From positions 1,054,001 to 1,118,000 of the forward strand of contig JAGFBZ010000849.1 in NCBI GenBank assembly GCA_018398805.1: DNA of 64,000 bases, written 5' to 3'. The stretch is from Hirundichthys speculiger (Eukaryota; Chordata; Actinopteri; Beloniformes; Exocoetidae). The notes under the pieces were generated by a model. It was not told the origin of the DNA. It ran no database searches and saw only the letters and a list, made by a program, of their open reading frames with translations. A program made the position numbers and the translations under genes. This document shows positions 1-12,360 of the stretch, piece by piece. The number at the start of each line of letters is the position of its first letter. Positions within the stretch are counted from its first letter, which is position 1.

Positions 1-340
1 CTCATCCAACACCTGAACAACAATGAACATTTTCCCCCCCTTGGAGTTCTCCATACCGCGTATGACGTAATGCGCGCAAGGGATTCCCCTGTAAGATTCC
101 ACTTTTAGCAAAATAATTTGCAGAGGAATTTTTTTTGCGCTGATTTTGGAGAAGGACAGAAGCCGCGGAGGAGGAGGATTTACTGAAAGCACCACATCGA
201 AGAAGAGACAAGTGAAATATCTGACCTCTAGGCTACTATAAAAATTTAATAATTAGCTACAGATTTATTTGTGTGTGAACAGGCCTTTATAATAATATAA
301 TTGAAGCCCACCTTTGCCGACTTCAGAAAATGTTTAATTG

Positions 341-535
341 TCAACAGTGACTGATGTCATCATTTTCCCCGCACAGCTGTCTGAAGAGCCGATCATTGAG
401 CGCATGGGACTTTATTTTGTTAATGGCCTTGACTGCCACATTCAGGGACTCATTAAATGATGGGGACTTTTTTTTTTTTTTTGCCACCAAGTTGTGACGG
501 TGCAAAATGCAGTGTACTGTCAGAACCTGGGAACG
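341..535 (-). pseudogene. hAT-type transposase fragment (ZBED5/GTF2IRD2-like)
   Basis: The minus-strand reading contains the run CILHRHNLVAKK, then a lysine stretch encoded by a poly-T tract, then VAVKAINKIKSHALNDRLF and QLC. This resembles the 'HCIIHREALVSK ... VKIVNFIKSRPLNSRLFKLLC' block of hAT transposases and the ZBED5/SCAND3/GTF2IRD2-like proteins derived from them. Only this block is recognisable. The frame ends in a stop just after ISHC, where the family would continue with a 'LLLHTEVRWLSRG' motif, so the piece looks dead. I recognise the family by motif only. It could instead be a fragment of a longer domesticated gene, but no flanking coding sequence supports that. Confidence 0.6.
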
Positions 536-639
536 CGCTGCTTTAATAAGATGGCGAATCCCCAGTATCTGCTGACCATATATGATCGGCAGATACTGAA
601 TGGAGCCACTGATGGAGCGCCAGCTATAGGCCATTTTTG

Positions 640-3126
640 AATGTACAGTAAATATTTCTGAATAAACGTGATAACGTAGTCTTGATTGTGTATGTTTTCA
701 TTGTTTGTTGAATGAACGTGTTGGAAAGGAGTTTCTCCGCTGCTGTGTGTTTATGGGCGTTACTATGGTGACCGATCCCGCTCGGCTCGTCTGATTGTGA
801 CATAGAGCGAAAAGGAGATTTTACGGGTCATGGAAGCAGCAGACTCAGGGTTTTGGTCTCAGACAGCAGCTTTATTTTTTTGAAAGGAAATCTGAGCACA
901 ACATTTTATTGAAACTTAAGTAGATTTGCACTATAAAAAAAACCTTGAGAAACCATGGAAGTTTAAAATAGAGTTCTCAAGGCGTTGGTGCCCCTCATTA
1001 GTGTCTGAGCCCCGCCCCCCCAATCAAATGGCATATCCATATATGTCGATACACTAATTAGAAGCTGTTATTCTTTTTTTTAAACAATTAATTCAAGCAT
1101 TATATAATAACTATTAAATATTCAACTAATATGAAAGCCATTAAGACCCTTGATATTCACTGAGTCATAGTCTCAGATTTTAAGAGAATAAAGTTTATTA
1201 AATGGTACTATACCTTGATCTTAAATAACATGGAAACCTGACACGTACCTTACCTTAAGTATGGTACCATACTTCCTAAAAAAGATGAAATTAAAATGTT
1301 TAACAATACAGCAGAATGTTATCTCTTAGATTTTTTTTCTATAACAATGATACAATTAAAAGTTGTTTTATGAATAACCTTATTGTTTTCATCATATTTT
1401 TATTTTTCCCAAAATGATATTTGAAAAATAGGGGTCATCTTATAATCAGAGTCGTCCCATATTCAGGCCAATACGGTACTTTGGTTTTTACTAGAGTGCA
1501 TGTCGCTCCTAACTGACATTATTATTTCCACTAATTTAAAACTATCTAATGTGTATTCTCTCAAACCATCCTCAATGCAATCACTTCTTCCTACTTCTTG
1601 TTTTGCATCAGTTTAAAAACTTCAGTTCAACAGGACAATTTTCACTGTATAGTGAACTGAAGCTTCTAAAGAGTCATATAAAAGATGGCTACATGAACGC
1701 CAGCCCTTCCTTTGCTCCTGTCCTGAAGACAAAGCACATAATGACACATGCTGCTGATGGAGCGAGCACTCCTCAGCGGCACCAAATAAAAGCAGACAGA
1801 ATTAATTGCAGCTCACCATACTGACCTTTTGTGTTTGATAAATCATAGAGTCTTAGAAACTGCCTCGTTGCTGGAAAATTTTCAGCTTTGAGAAATGATC
1901 TTGGATCTGGGGATCTAGAGCTTTATCGATCCAGCCAGTCTATGCTTGCAAGACATATACAGTATAGACACGCATACATCCACACACTTGCTTGCAGAAT
2001 ATGTGCAATTCTCCACTCTTCCACATTAAAAAGGGACACAGACACCACATTATCGTCTGGAGGAGTAAAATTCGTATTTCATCATTCAGTAAGGAGAGAC
2101 ATTCCCCCATTTCTCTATTAAAATTCAGCAGGTGCAGTCACACTAATGTAGACTGTCACTGAGCTATTTTCTGACTAATTTTCCCTGAAAGCCACATTCC
2201 AATGGCTTCAAATGACGTCAGAGCAGAGGCTTTTGCACTTCTTTGCTTGTTCAGCTTTAACTTTCAATCTGTAGTTTTTGTCAGAATTTCAAGGTGAAGC
2301 ATCCAGACTGAAAGTCAAGTGTGATTTTCAAGCAATTTCATCATGATAAAGTAATTTGTCTTTATCCAATGTGGGACGTGAAGTCGTGAGCTCCAGATGG
2401 CTGCATGTGTGACCTCTGACAAAGAAGCTTATAGCTGAAAAGATTGCCAATCCAAAATTAATTGTAATTGCATTATATTCAAATATAAAATAGAAACACA
2501 CAGGCATCACATTAAAGCTGAGGCCTTCCTTATTGTTTAATTTATTTATATTGCTCAGAGATTTCTTAAAGTTAATGAAAGTACTCTGAGCTTCTGTATT
2601 TGCACACACTTGTCACCTTAAGAGTTACACCACAGACATTATATAACTTTATTTACTCCATCTTAAACATATCCTGTATATATTATAATTATAAACTAAT
2701 TATTACAATAATTGGGTTTAATTGATATGGATACAGTTATACCTGTTGGATTATCAGATAACTATAAACAAAAATACTTGAAAAGAAAAAATGGTCAGCA
2801 GCTCTTAAAATAAAACACAGAAGAGCTTATTCCATTTAAGTGCACATTTTCTCTTCCATCATAACTTACTTTTGCGTCTTAGTTGTCTTCACTGTGATGT
2901 CCACTATGTCTCTGAGAGCTACTTTTATTGTTGTTTATGTGTGACACAGAAATCTGTTGTAAGTTGTCCAACCAGGACTGGGCAGGACGTTGCTGTCTCC
3001 GTTTTTTATCAATAGTAAGCACAGAGGATCCCTGCAGCTAGAGCACGCTTCATAAAAGTAAGCAAATATTTCTTCAAATAAAATTGAAATTGATATTTTG
3101 ACATAAACAAAAGTCCAATGTTCTGA
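640..3126. other. AT-rich stretch without a recognisable gene
   Basis: No exon with family similarity is visible on either strand. The stretch contains long A and T runs and a consensus cAMP-response element (TGACGTCA) near 2212. The reading frames here are short, lack recognisable motifs and have no splice-site context. It is probably intergenic, or the intron of the gene whose first exon lies near 15.6 kb. Confidence 0.5.
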
Positions 3127-3990
3127 TATAGACCTTTTCGACTTAGAAATTGTGGACATGCGCCCCCTAGTGGCTCCGCCATAACTGGACTGTGCGGTGC
3201 TCCACCAACTAACCCAAACACAGCAGCGTGGAGGATCTGTTACGGATAACGCAGACATGTCTTGGATTGATGATGTTAGGCAGTGGCCTCCAGTTACAGA
3301 TGAAGGTAGTTTATGGCTGTTTTTATTGATTGGTTATGGAAATAGCATGATCTATTCCCATAATCAAACACTAAAAACTGTGGAACGCTGCAACGCTGGT
3401 TATAACTAACATCAACAAGCCATAAAGATTATGCTACTGTAACGTTAACGCTAGCGGTAAATTAGGCTATGTGTTAATGTTATATTTAATTTATTTTATC
3501 ATCCACCTAAGTCATTCATTCATTAATTTATTCATTCATTTATAGGCTTGTGCTAGTGCCGAGGGCTACAGTAGCCTCATACTGCTGTTCTTTCGGCCAG
3601 AATCGTCCGGGACTCTCTGTGAGACTATAAGTAGTGCGAGAGTGAATGTTAACGAAAACTCACCCGGCTGTATTCATTTGGAACAAAGTCCTTTCTGTTG
3701 ATATTTTTCACCCACGTCTTCCTAACTTCTTGTTCTGCAAACAAGGCAGTCTTCGTGCAGTAAAGGCTTGTGTATTTCACAAACTTTCTTCTTCCATTGT
3801 TGAATTTTCACACCATTGTTGGCACAGTTTATGACGGAACATGTATTCCCACTCGACCGACTCGACATTATAAAAATATATATTTGTAGAAAGAGAAAAA
3901 CACTGCGAGCCGGTGAAAGTGTCGCTCTGTAGCACAACCCAGCAATGGCGGACGGGGTACTTCCGGGGGGCTGGCCCGAAAAGGTCTATA
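3127..3990. mobile_element. TIR element of about 860 bp carrying a THAP-like zinc-finger ORF
   Basis: A perfect 14-bp terminal inverted repeat, TATAGACCTTTTCG, is at 3127-3140 and its complement at 3977-3990. The outermost TATA is compatible with a TA target-site duplication. On the minus strand, 3722-3863 encodes a peptide beginning MSSRSSGNTCSVINCANN and continuing with WKKKVCEIHKPLLHEDC. The spacing of its Cys and His residues resembles the THAP-type zinc fingers found in P-element-like and related teleost transposons. On the plus strand near 3257, an ATG opens MSWIDDVRQWPPVTDEG, followed by GTAGTT as a possible donor; this 'WPPVT' segment also looks transposon-derived. No catalytic transposase domain is visible, so this is a non-autonomous or internally deleted copy. 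Superfamily assignment is inference. Confidence 0.6.
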
Positions 3991-4209
3991 AAGCCAGACT
4001 ATGTCGTAATACCACTAATGACCACATGAGGGCATATTGATTTGCCAACAAAAGAAATGTTGACAATACTGTGTAAATGGGTGGGGATGGCTCGACATCA
4101 TGGGCGAGGCTACCCCTTTTTTAGAATTGAAATTCAGCACCCCAAAAACCTGGAGTAAGAAATGTTGTTATTCTAAAATTTTAGTTCGCTTTTGACAGGC
4201 TTAGATAAT

Positions 4210-4922
4210 GGGTGCGTTTACATGGGAAGTTTAATTCCTCTTTAATTCAGAATTAAAGTTAAAGCCGAATAAAAGTTACCATGTAAACACTTAATTCCAT
4301 ATGAAAATGTCAATTCCGAATTAACTTAATTCCGAAGTAAGTGGCTGGTTTATTCCCACTTTAATTCCGCATTAAGTAATTCCGCGGTCATGTATACACT
4401 CATTCCTCTTTAAATTAATTCCTGTCTTTCTGCGCATGCTCGTTCTCTTGACCGTCTGTCGCGATGACGCTTATATTCCGGCAGCACGCAGTAAACGGTG
4501 TTCAAGAGCAGAGACGATTTATTTAATAAATAGCTTGGAGGAACTGGAAATAATTAAAAGAACAGATGGCAGGAAACATAAAAATTGTGAGCTTTTCAAA
4601 GCGGCCAGGTTAAATGAAGGAGGTTTCGCAGATAGAGACGCCACCCAGGTCAAAAATAAGTGGAATGTTGTTGCTAACCAGTTAGCTAAGTTTGTTTTCT
4701 TCCGGTAGATGTAAAGACGTCCGCCCCCCCCTATCCAATCAGAACCCTTCCCAACCCCCAGACCTAAAGCGGAGTTGGATAAAGCCGAACTAACCTGTTT
4801 TCCATGTAAACCTTAATTCGGAATTACTATTTCCATGTAAACTCGAAGGAAAATAGTTTAATTCGGAATTATTTAATTCCTAATTTTAATTCTGAATTAA
4901 AAAACATCATGTAACCGCAGCC
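4210..4922. mobile_element. MITE with GG(G/C)TGCG(T/G)TTACATG termini and a Myb/SANT-like ORF
   Basis: The left end GGGTGCGTTTACATG (4210-4224) matches the complement of the right end, GGCTGCGGTTACATG (4908-4922), with two mismatches. Subterminal DNA on both sides is densely filled with GAATTAA/TTAATTC motifs. The interior (4436-4708, plus strand) encodes a 90-residue frame with the pattern of a Myb/SANT-like DNA-binding domain: AETIYLINSLEELE, then LFKAARLNEGGF, then ATQVKNKWNVV. Such a domain is typical of the second protein of PIF/Harbinger-type transposons. No DDE nuclease is present, so this is a non-autonomous copy. The superfamily is inferred from the domain and not from a database hit. 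Confidence 0.65.
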
Positions 4923-5542
4923 AGTGTCCAAAACTTAATCCATAGTTTGTGGTTTAAGTTTATATTTTAAGAATGAAAATTAAAATGACCCCGCCTAATG
5001 GTATCGTCCTCTTCTCACTAACATTACTTGTGGGTTGTGGTGGGGCTCATTGGGTGCTCAGAACCCCTAAAGCTCTGACCCTAGAATCGCCCCTGCTAAT
5101 CTCTCCGCAAATTCTGTCTTCACACAGGTGACTGAACAAAGGTCGCCCACACATGTGATTTGGTTGTGATGAGAGTGGCTCACAGACGTGACACCAAATG
5201 AGAAAGGGTCCACACACATCTGACCAACCATGAGGGATGTACACCTTGGTCACAAGCTCTCAATCTCAAGAGCAGCATGAGAGCAAACAAGAGCACAACA
5301 CAAGTACGCCTAAAGGAAAATAGCTTTTATGCCAGTGAAAAAAATTTTTTTTCAAGGAATAAATACAATGGGGAAGGAGTTGCCAACTTGTCACATAGTT
5401 TAAAGTGTGCCACACTTCTGAGGTCTCCGGCATGTTAAAATGAACTGGTGACGTAGGTGATGTTTACGGCCGTCAGTGAGTGAGAGCACTGCTACTGACT
5501 GCTTGCAAAAGCAGGAAATAAATAAACAACAGATACCCAAAC
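4923..5542. other. Non-coding stretch between two transposons
   Basis: No gene, exon or repeat family is recognised here. Short frames (for example minus strand 5047-5253) show no domain or splice-site context. Confidence 0.5.
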
Positions 5543-6444
5543 CAGGGGCGCAGACAGGATTTTTAAACTGGGGGGGACTGAGCTGTCATTAGAAGTGTGA
5601 GATTTCTAACTGAATTAACATTGGTAGACAAAGGCCTAACTAGATAACACCAGCACCCCTTAGGACCCCGGGGTTGAAATAGTGCGTTACATTTACATTG
5701 GAAATCGGAACCTGAAGCGCCGAACAACATAACCTCAGAACTGACCGCTTCCCAGTTTAAAAACTGGGACGTCATGGAACATGGAATATGAAAAAAAAAA
5801 AAAACAACAGTTAATGAAATGAAAATAAAACCGCTGGTAGATGCTAAATTTCAATGCTTTTCCGACTTCAAACTTCAAATTTACGAGTACAGCTGAACGC
5901 ACCATTAGTCGTAGCAGAAACACTGATGCTATCAAATGGATCAGCTGTGTCGGATCACTTTCTGGATCTAGGAATTTTTTAAAGGATTCTTTATCATTGT
6001 GAGATAAGCCAAGACGAGCTGCTTGGCGGAGGTCTGCGCTCTCTGAGTGCTTTTCTAGTTCTACCTATGTTTGGTGCTTTACAGATAGGGATCAATATAA
6101 ATCTGGGGAGGACATTCCTTCCGAAGAGGCCCACTTCAAAGAGGCACCATGGCAGCACCAACCACTTTCAGATTAATCAATTGGCCTTTTCTATCCGTCT
6201 TGCTTGCAGTGGATGAGGGGATCTCGCTCATTTTCAGCAGCCTAGTAACTAGTATATAAAAGTAGTTACTGGGAATTGATTTAATATGAAAGGGTTGTAA
6301 AATAAAGACAGACATATAGAAAAAGAAAAAGTGTTATTCACTGTGGTTTGTCATTTAAATGGGAGTGTAAGTGTTTTCCATGCTACTGTTCACGTCCTCA
6401 TTAGGGGCTGAACCCCCTGAAGGTTGAGCCTACAGTCGCCCCTG
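5543..6444. mobile_element. hAT-like relic with CAGGGGCG termini
   Basis: The sequence CAGGGGCG opens at 5543 and its complement CGCCCCTG closes at 6444. Both ends are followed inward by the G-rich and C-rich tracts typical of teleost hAT elements with CAGGGGCG-type ends. The interior encodes no recognisable transposase, and the end is invaded by pyrimidine-rich simple sequence (6460-6520). The 8-bp flanks (ACCCAAAC and GCAGATTC) do not match, so an intact target-site duplication is not supported. The two ends may belong to different decayed copies. Confidence 0.4.
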
Positions 6445-7119
6445 GCAGATTCTTGGTTGTTTTCTTTTTCTCTCTCTCTCTCTGTCTCTCTTTCTTTTTC
6501 TTTTTCTTTTTCTTCCTTGTGTTGGTGGTTGCTGCTTTGCTGGCCAGTAGCCCAGTGTAACCTCCCCGATACATTTCTATTAGATTACTAAAGAAATGAG
6601 ACTGTTCTACCTTCACAAAACCTGTTTCTGCTGAGCACCAAGTCAGATACAGTAAACTGGTATCTGTGCTGATCCTGGATCAGGCCATGTGATGGTCCAC
6701 GTTAAACACAGTTTGTCATTACAGAATATAGTATTGTTTTTTTTTTTTTTTTTTTTTTTTGATGTACAGTTATTCCTGACACATGTCATGAGTTTAGTCA
6801 AATGCCTCCTGGGGAAGACTGTCAGAAAATATGTGCAGTTGTTTCTCCAGTGAGTGTAGCCGTGAAGAAAGGCTGGAGACAGTCCTGCCTTCAAACTCAG
6901 TCAAACAGCATCACACAAACTTGTTCTATTCTAGTGTAACCATCACATTTAAAAATGCATTATAAACAGTATATTAAATGATTTTATCTTCTGTCTTTTT
7001 ATTTTAAACAAGATTTTTGTCTTTTTTTTTTTGTTCCTTACATGAAAGGTCATGGCTCCAAAAGTAAATATTGTAAGTAAAGAAAATGAATCATGTCACA
7101 TGCTGAATGCTGAATGCTG
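6445..7119. other. Simple-sequence and AT-rich spacer
   Basis: The stretch contains a CT-rich tract at about 6460-6520 and a T run of about 25 bases at about 6736-6760. No exon or transposon end is recognised. Confidence 0.5.
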
Positions 7120-7985
7120 GTCTTTGCTTGTCTTCACGCTCTACACCTCTGACTTCCAGTACAACTCTGAGTCCTGTCATCTGCAGAAATACTCTGATGA
7201 CTCTGCAGTTGTTGGGTGTATCAGCAACGGACAAGAAGCCGAGTACAGAGAACTGATCTGTCAGTTTGTGAAATGGTGTAGTAACAATCATCTCATATTA
7301 AATACCAGCAAAACTAAGGAGATGATTGTCGACGTCAGGAGGAGCAAGAATCAACAAAGCAGTGTTTCCATCCTGGGAAAGGAGGTGGAGGTGGTGGAGG
7401 AATACAAGTATCTTGGAGTTCAGCTTGACAACAGACTGGAGTGGAAATGCAACACAGAATACATCTACAAGAAGGTCAGAGCAGACTCTACTTTTTAAGA
7501 AAGCTGAGATCTTTTAATGTCTGCACCAAGATGTTGCACATCTTCTATAGGTCTGTTGTTGAAAGTGCAATCAGCTTTGCAGCCATCAGCTGGGGCAGCG
7601 GCATCAGAACCAGAGACCTGAAGAGAATCAACAAACTGATCAGGAAAGCTGGATCTGTGCTGGGTGTAACTCTGGAGCCGCTGGAGCTGATTGTACAAAA
7701 AAGAATGCTGCACAAGCTGATGAAGATGATGGAGGACTCTTCACACCCTCTCCACGACACAGTGATCAAACAACAGAGTGTGTCAGGTCCGTTGCAAGAC
7801 AAAAAGATACAGAAGACATAACGAGACATAAAACCTACTATTATTAATTCAATATTATTATTAATGCTGTCATTTATTTATTGTTAATTTAAAAAAAATA
7901 AAAAGCCCTTACTACAATGTTGAATTTCCCTTCTGGGATAAATAAAGTATTTTTCATTTTTTCATTTTCATTTTCATTTTGTTAA
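7120..7985 (+). mobile_element. 5'-truncated L2-clade LINE with broken reverse transcriptase
   Basis: The plus-strand frame at 7120-7498 reads through the C-terminal half of a LINE reverse transcriptase. Visible motifs are LYTSDF, the active-site-like box KYSDDSAVVG (family form FADD), WCSNNHLILNTSKTKEMIVD and YKYLGVQLDNRLEW. Reading continues in another frame from about 7480 (RLYFLRKLRSFNVC, then FYRSVVESAISF, then RINKLIRKAGSVLG) to about 7820, so a frameshift near 7485 kills the ORF. The 3' end is an AATAAAG-containing tail followed by imperfect TTTTCA repeats (about 7955-7985), as in L2/Maui-type elements. The element is truncated on the left, as usual for LINE insertions. Confidence 0.85.
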
Positions 7986-8195
7986 CAAAAAGACAAGCCT
8001 ATTCTTGGTTAAATAACTCCACATCAATGTTTTATACATTAAACAACAGATGGAATGACATGCAAATGTTTGAGCACTTATGATCAACATTTCTGATAAG
8101 GCGCATAATTAGACAAATAAAACATGACTTGATTTCCAACAGACATAAAGTATAGGATAATATATTTGAAATATTTCAAAAGAGCAACGTCTCAA

Positions 8196-8380
8196 CTTGT
8201 ATGAGCTCTTTACAGCTTAGTTGTGAGTCTTTCAGTTCTTGTTTTGGGGATTTTTGCTCATTCTCCCAACAAAAATGACTTCAGTTCTCTGGGATCCTTC
8301 AACTGTCAGGCACGCAGTGCTCTCTTGAGGTCTCTCCTCAGATTTTGCATGATATTAAAGTCAGTGGACTGAAATGACCA
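8196..8380 (-). pseudogene. Tc1/mariner transposase C-terminal relic
   Basis: The complement reads WSFQSTDFNIMQNLRRDLKR and, after stops, ELKSFLLGE and AKIPKTRTERL. This is the decayed form of the Tc1-like C-terminus 'WP.QSPDLNIIENLW.DLKR...EW.KIP', which carries the last acidic catalytic residue. At least three in-frame stops are present. The relic may extend to about 8025 and 9000, but no terminal inverted repeats were identified. Confidence 0.65.
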
Positions 8381-8399
8381 CAGTAAGCCAGAGCCTACA

Positions 8400-11300
8400 A
8401 CCCTGGAGTTAGTTCACTGTGGAGTCTGAGGAATCTTTCTAACTAGGCTCATGTTATAGACGAAACACTACTAGGAATAAATTAATTAAATTGCCAGCTC
8501 AACGGAAGCCCAGAGCACAATTAATACACTTCTCAGCTTAACAGTTGAAGACTTTTTTTTCATGCAACTGTCTCCTCTTTTTTCTGAAAACATACTTTTC
8601 TAATTTGAGCCAAATCATACTAATATGGCTTACTTATTTGAGGTGTTCATTTGTGAATTTCTCATGCTCACTTTGAAGCTTCAAATGTTTTTAGCTCATG
8701 ATTCTTTTATTAAAGTCATACTTGTGCAGTCATCACTGCACAGGAAAGCAGTGCAACACCACCCTGAAGTTTTCTGGAGGTCTTTTGTAGCCAAACAATT
8801 TTGATTAGTCTTTAAAGCATGTTCTGTGAGCCAGTCTGAAAGTTTTATTGATCTTCAAGACTCACTGTTTCTTTTAACTAGCACTACAAACTGACGAAAA
8901 ACTTATCTGAAGCCTCTTTCACATGCCCAGTTAATTATTTTAATGAGTTTGAGGCAACAAAAGAGAGGATCCCTTAGCTGGTGATTGCTAAGAAAAGGTT
9001 TAAGGAGCCAGATTATTTATGACTGTGAAGAAGCTTACAAACAAACTAAAGTCTCAGTCCTTGTTAACAGTTATGTAAGACCTCAAGCCTCTTTGGGTAT
9101 TCAAACCTTTGCATGTTGCTCATTTCTTCTTTCCTCCACTCTAGAATTGTGAAAAACAAAAAATAATATATCACTTCTGAAACGATGGGCCAGGGCAGCA
9201 CTGTTGTTCTCTGTTTCATAGCCTGAAGGTTAGACTGGGGAGGGAGACAATCAGGATTCATTTCTCCTGAGTTCATCACTTTGTGTGTGACAAGGAGAGA
9301 GTTCAAACTGGCAAAAAATATGCCATTACGCCTGCGAAATGGTATGAAACAACTATCACCTGTCTGAGTAAATCTTATTTCCTGAGTTTAGCAATGACAA
9401 GAAATAAAAATTAAATCTCTAACTGAGGTATATGGGCCCGGAGCATTTTTCACAACAGAACTACATCTGTGCAGATTGCTAATGGCACCTGTAGCCCATT
9501 TTACTCAGAAATTACAGAAAGTTCTACACTTTTCTCCACACTCCCATGCTTCTGCATCTCCTTATGAGTTACAGATGCCAAAATTAACACAAGTGGAAAA
9601 TTATTTTGTCTCTGAGCCACAGCACACGTACATGACATCAATAAAGTCCTCGATAAATCATATGAAATGAGCCAATAAAGCAAGATGTGGCGGGCCGAGG
9701 ACAGCTAAGCTCGACAAAAGGCCAAACTGCCAGGCCAGGCAGTACTGATCACAACATCAGAACACGTCTGCTTTAATTAGAAGATGTTCATGCGTGTGTA
9801 GAAGATGAAGCATGACCAGTGGAGGAGCGGATGGCACATTACGCTAAGCAGATTTGACACAAGAATGATCGGTCCACTCAAGAGTAAAATTTGCAGTATA
9901 CAGTATGGAACCACTTAAATGACTCAGCACCGTATGAAAAAGGAGCTGCATCACAGATAGCAGCAGCCACAAGAAGCATGTTGCGTTCAGTGCAGGAGAC
10001 ATTACCTACAATTAGAGAGGAGCAGCTGGAGAAGACTGCTGAGTGTCTTCAGCAGGCTTAATATCGAGCAGTTCTATATTTGAGAGTCCATTTGAACAGA
10101 TGATGCAGTATTCCATTTGAATTATACTATTTTATTTCAAGCTTAAATGGAACATTAAATCCCTGCAGGGTTCACTGCCCCCCAAAAAAAAAAAAACTTT
10201 ATGTGGTGGACTTGAACTTTAATAAGGCAGGCCAGTTGTCAGAGGCCATTTCTCAAATGCCTGCATCTGCAGTGAAATGTTGTTGATAGAAGGTAGAAAT
10301 GTATTGTTGTTGAGCATTTAAGTAAAGTTCAGGCAGTGGACAGTTAGTCAAACCCATGATCCCACTGCTGACAAATGCAGATAAAAAAGCAAAGCCAGTA
10401 CCTGCAGCGGCGAGGATGGGAGGATTAAGATATCAGCGTGCATCTTTAGTTTATCCTGATACTGACTGATAGTCATACTGGGAAGCATGTCTGATCTCTT
10501 TTACAGTTTGAAACAGACATTGCAGAGAAACCAACACATTCCATCTGGTGCTGGAACTCAATGAAAAGTAGAAAGCCACCAGGATCAGCAGGCCTCATCC
10601 TGTGAGTCTTCAAACGTCTTTGCTGCTTCTCTCTTCATCCAGTTTGGAGTAAAATAGCGGGCTGATCATTGCCGCCCCTGCAGTTGTGCCACAAATATGG
10701 CTGGAACCACATGCTGGCATACAAGCAACAAGACCACAGAGGGAGATTTATCAGAAAAGCGCTCTGCAGACTCATATATCCACAACAACATTTTCACATA
10801 CAATAAACTGAGCTACCGTGTGCGCCTCTCCCATCCTGTAATATTACAGACGACTTGCCACGTGGGGCCACGCCACGAGCAGGTCCTCAGAGCAAGGCCT
10901 GCAACACTGGGTAGTAAATAAGCAGCATAAACGTGTCGCAGAAGACAACCTGCACACGCCAACCCATTTAATGTTAATAGGAAAGCATCGGTTACCAGAT
11001 TCTAAATAACAGCCCGCAGTCACCACGGCCAAGGATAGTTACCACAGGCACAAGAATTTATGGAGTTAGCAAATTGCTTTTCTATCCCCATTCTTCCCCT
11101 ATTTGTCCATTTTGCCAGATATCTGTGCTAGATGAGGATGATGGAGAGGTGCAAGGGGACGATGGGACTGTTGGAGCCAGCTTGACTGAGCACACATGTC
11201 TTCTGGCCACAGAGCTCCGGATGATGATGCTCCAAGGTGCACAAATGCTATGTGTCCATCTGGGTCTCAGAAGGAGCAGCCAATTGACAGGGCACTGAGC

Positions 11301-12176
11301 TGTTTGTATTCCAGCAGGGCCTGAGGTGCTTGAGAGTGACAGGTGGCACATCTTTGTTGGGCAGGAAAATCTGGATGCTCACAATACAGCTGGTCTGCAG
11401 ACAGACAAGGCGCTACAGGCAAAAACCTGTTTGTCTTTTTTTTGCTTTTTTTCCCCCCAAACAGTGGTCACTTTGAAGATTATGGACTTTTTCCACAATA
11501 TATGTCTTCTTTCAGGCTAAAAGGAAAAATAATGTCAGGAATTAATTAGAAAACACATATAAAACAGTCAATATTATTTTGGATGATGCTTCAAATGCAG
11601 ATTTAAAGCAGCACAAAGGATCATGTGGAGGTGAAGTTGAATGAGCTGTTGCCAACAATAGAAACAAAAGACGTGTTAAAAGATAACAACTCCTGATGGA
11701 AACTGATACTTTAACTCATATTTAATTTGTATTTCAACATTTAAAAAGAAAACTACTTTGTGTTGCATTAAATATTAATTTTCAAAAATATTTGTTATAC
11801 AATGAAAATGACCAAATGTAAGAAGTCAGCTGGGTAGAAGAGCAAAGGTAGCACCAGTGTTTATTTCTATTTTCAGTTGAATAGTGAAAAGTTCAAACCA
11901 TCAGTTCATTATCTATACCTGCTTCTTCCTGTTAAGGGTCATGGGACCAAACAGGAATAAGTAAACACATTTAATAAAAAATCGGACAATCTTGTATCCG
12001 CTTACACAAGAAAAATCTTGACAACAGTTTGCTCATTTAGGATGAAGGAGTTAGCTGGGACTGAAAAACCTGCCGTGTGTCGATCTATGACACCAAGAGC
12101 TAAGTTGTAACAATCACCTGACTCTTTAGTCAGATCACTTCAGTTTTTGTCCGTTAACTGCAATCAATATTACCAG
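8400..12176. other. Long non-coding stretch, no gene recognised
   Basis: No exon with family similarity, RNA gene or clear transposon boundary was seen. The first 600 bases may be more of the Tc1-type relic. An A run lies near 10186. The frames at 10697-10921 and 11074-11351 have no recognisable domains. This is consistent with intergenic DNA or a long intron of the leftward gene starting near 15.6 kb. Confidence 0.45.
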
Positions 12177-12352
12177 CTGGGGCGCCGAAAAGGGGGGGGT
12201 AAAGGATACGGATTATAGGGGCCCATGATTGAGGGGGGCCCAGAGAGGCCCCTAATGATGATCAAAAATAGCATCAACAAATTTCGCCGCTGTGTTGGGG
12301 GGCCCGGTAAAGATTCTTTTCATGGGGCCCAAAATCCCTAGCGGCGCCCCTG
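12177..12352. mobile_element. Short hAT-type MITE with 8-bp target-site duplication
   Basis: This 176-bp insertion begins CTGGGGCGCCG and ends CGGCGCCCCTG, an inverted pair with one mismatch at the outermost position (CTGGGG/CAGGGG). It is flanked by a perfect 8-bp direct repeat ATTACCAG (12169-12176 and 12353-12360). Eight-bp duplications and CAGGGGCG-type ends are hallmarks of hAT elements. The interior is rich in GGGGCCC runs and non-coding. Confidence 0.85.
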
Positions 12353-12360
12353 ATTACCAG

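Noticed and set aside
5976..6110. Sequence around GCTTGGCGGAGGTCTGCGC that looks composition-shifted
   Set aside because: It seemed familiar as a dispersed sequence, but I could not assign it to a family or define its ends.
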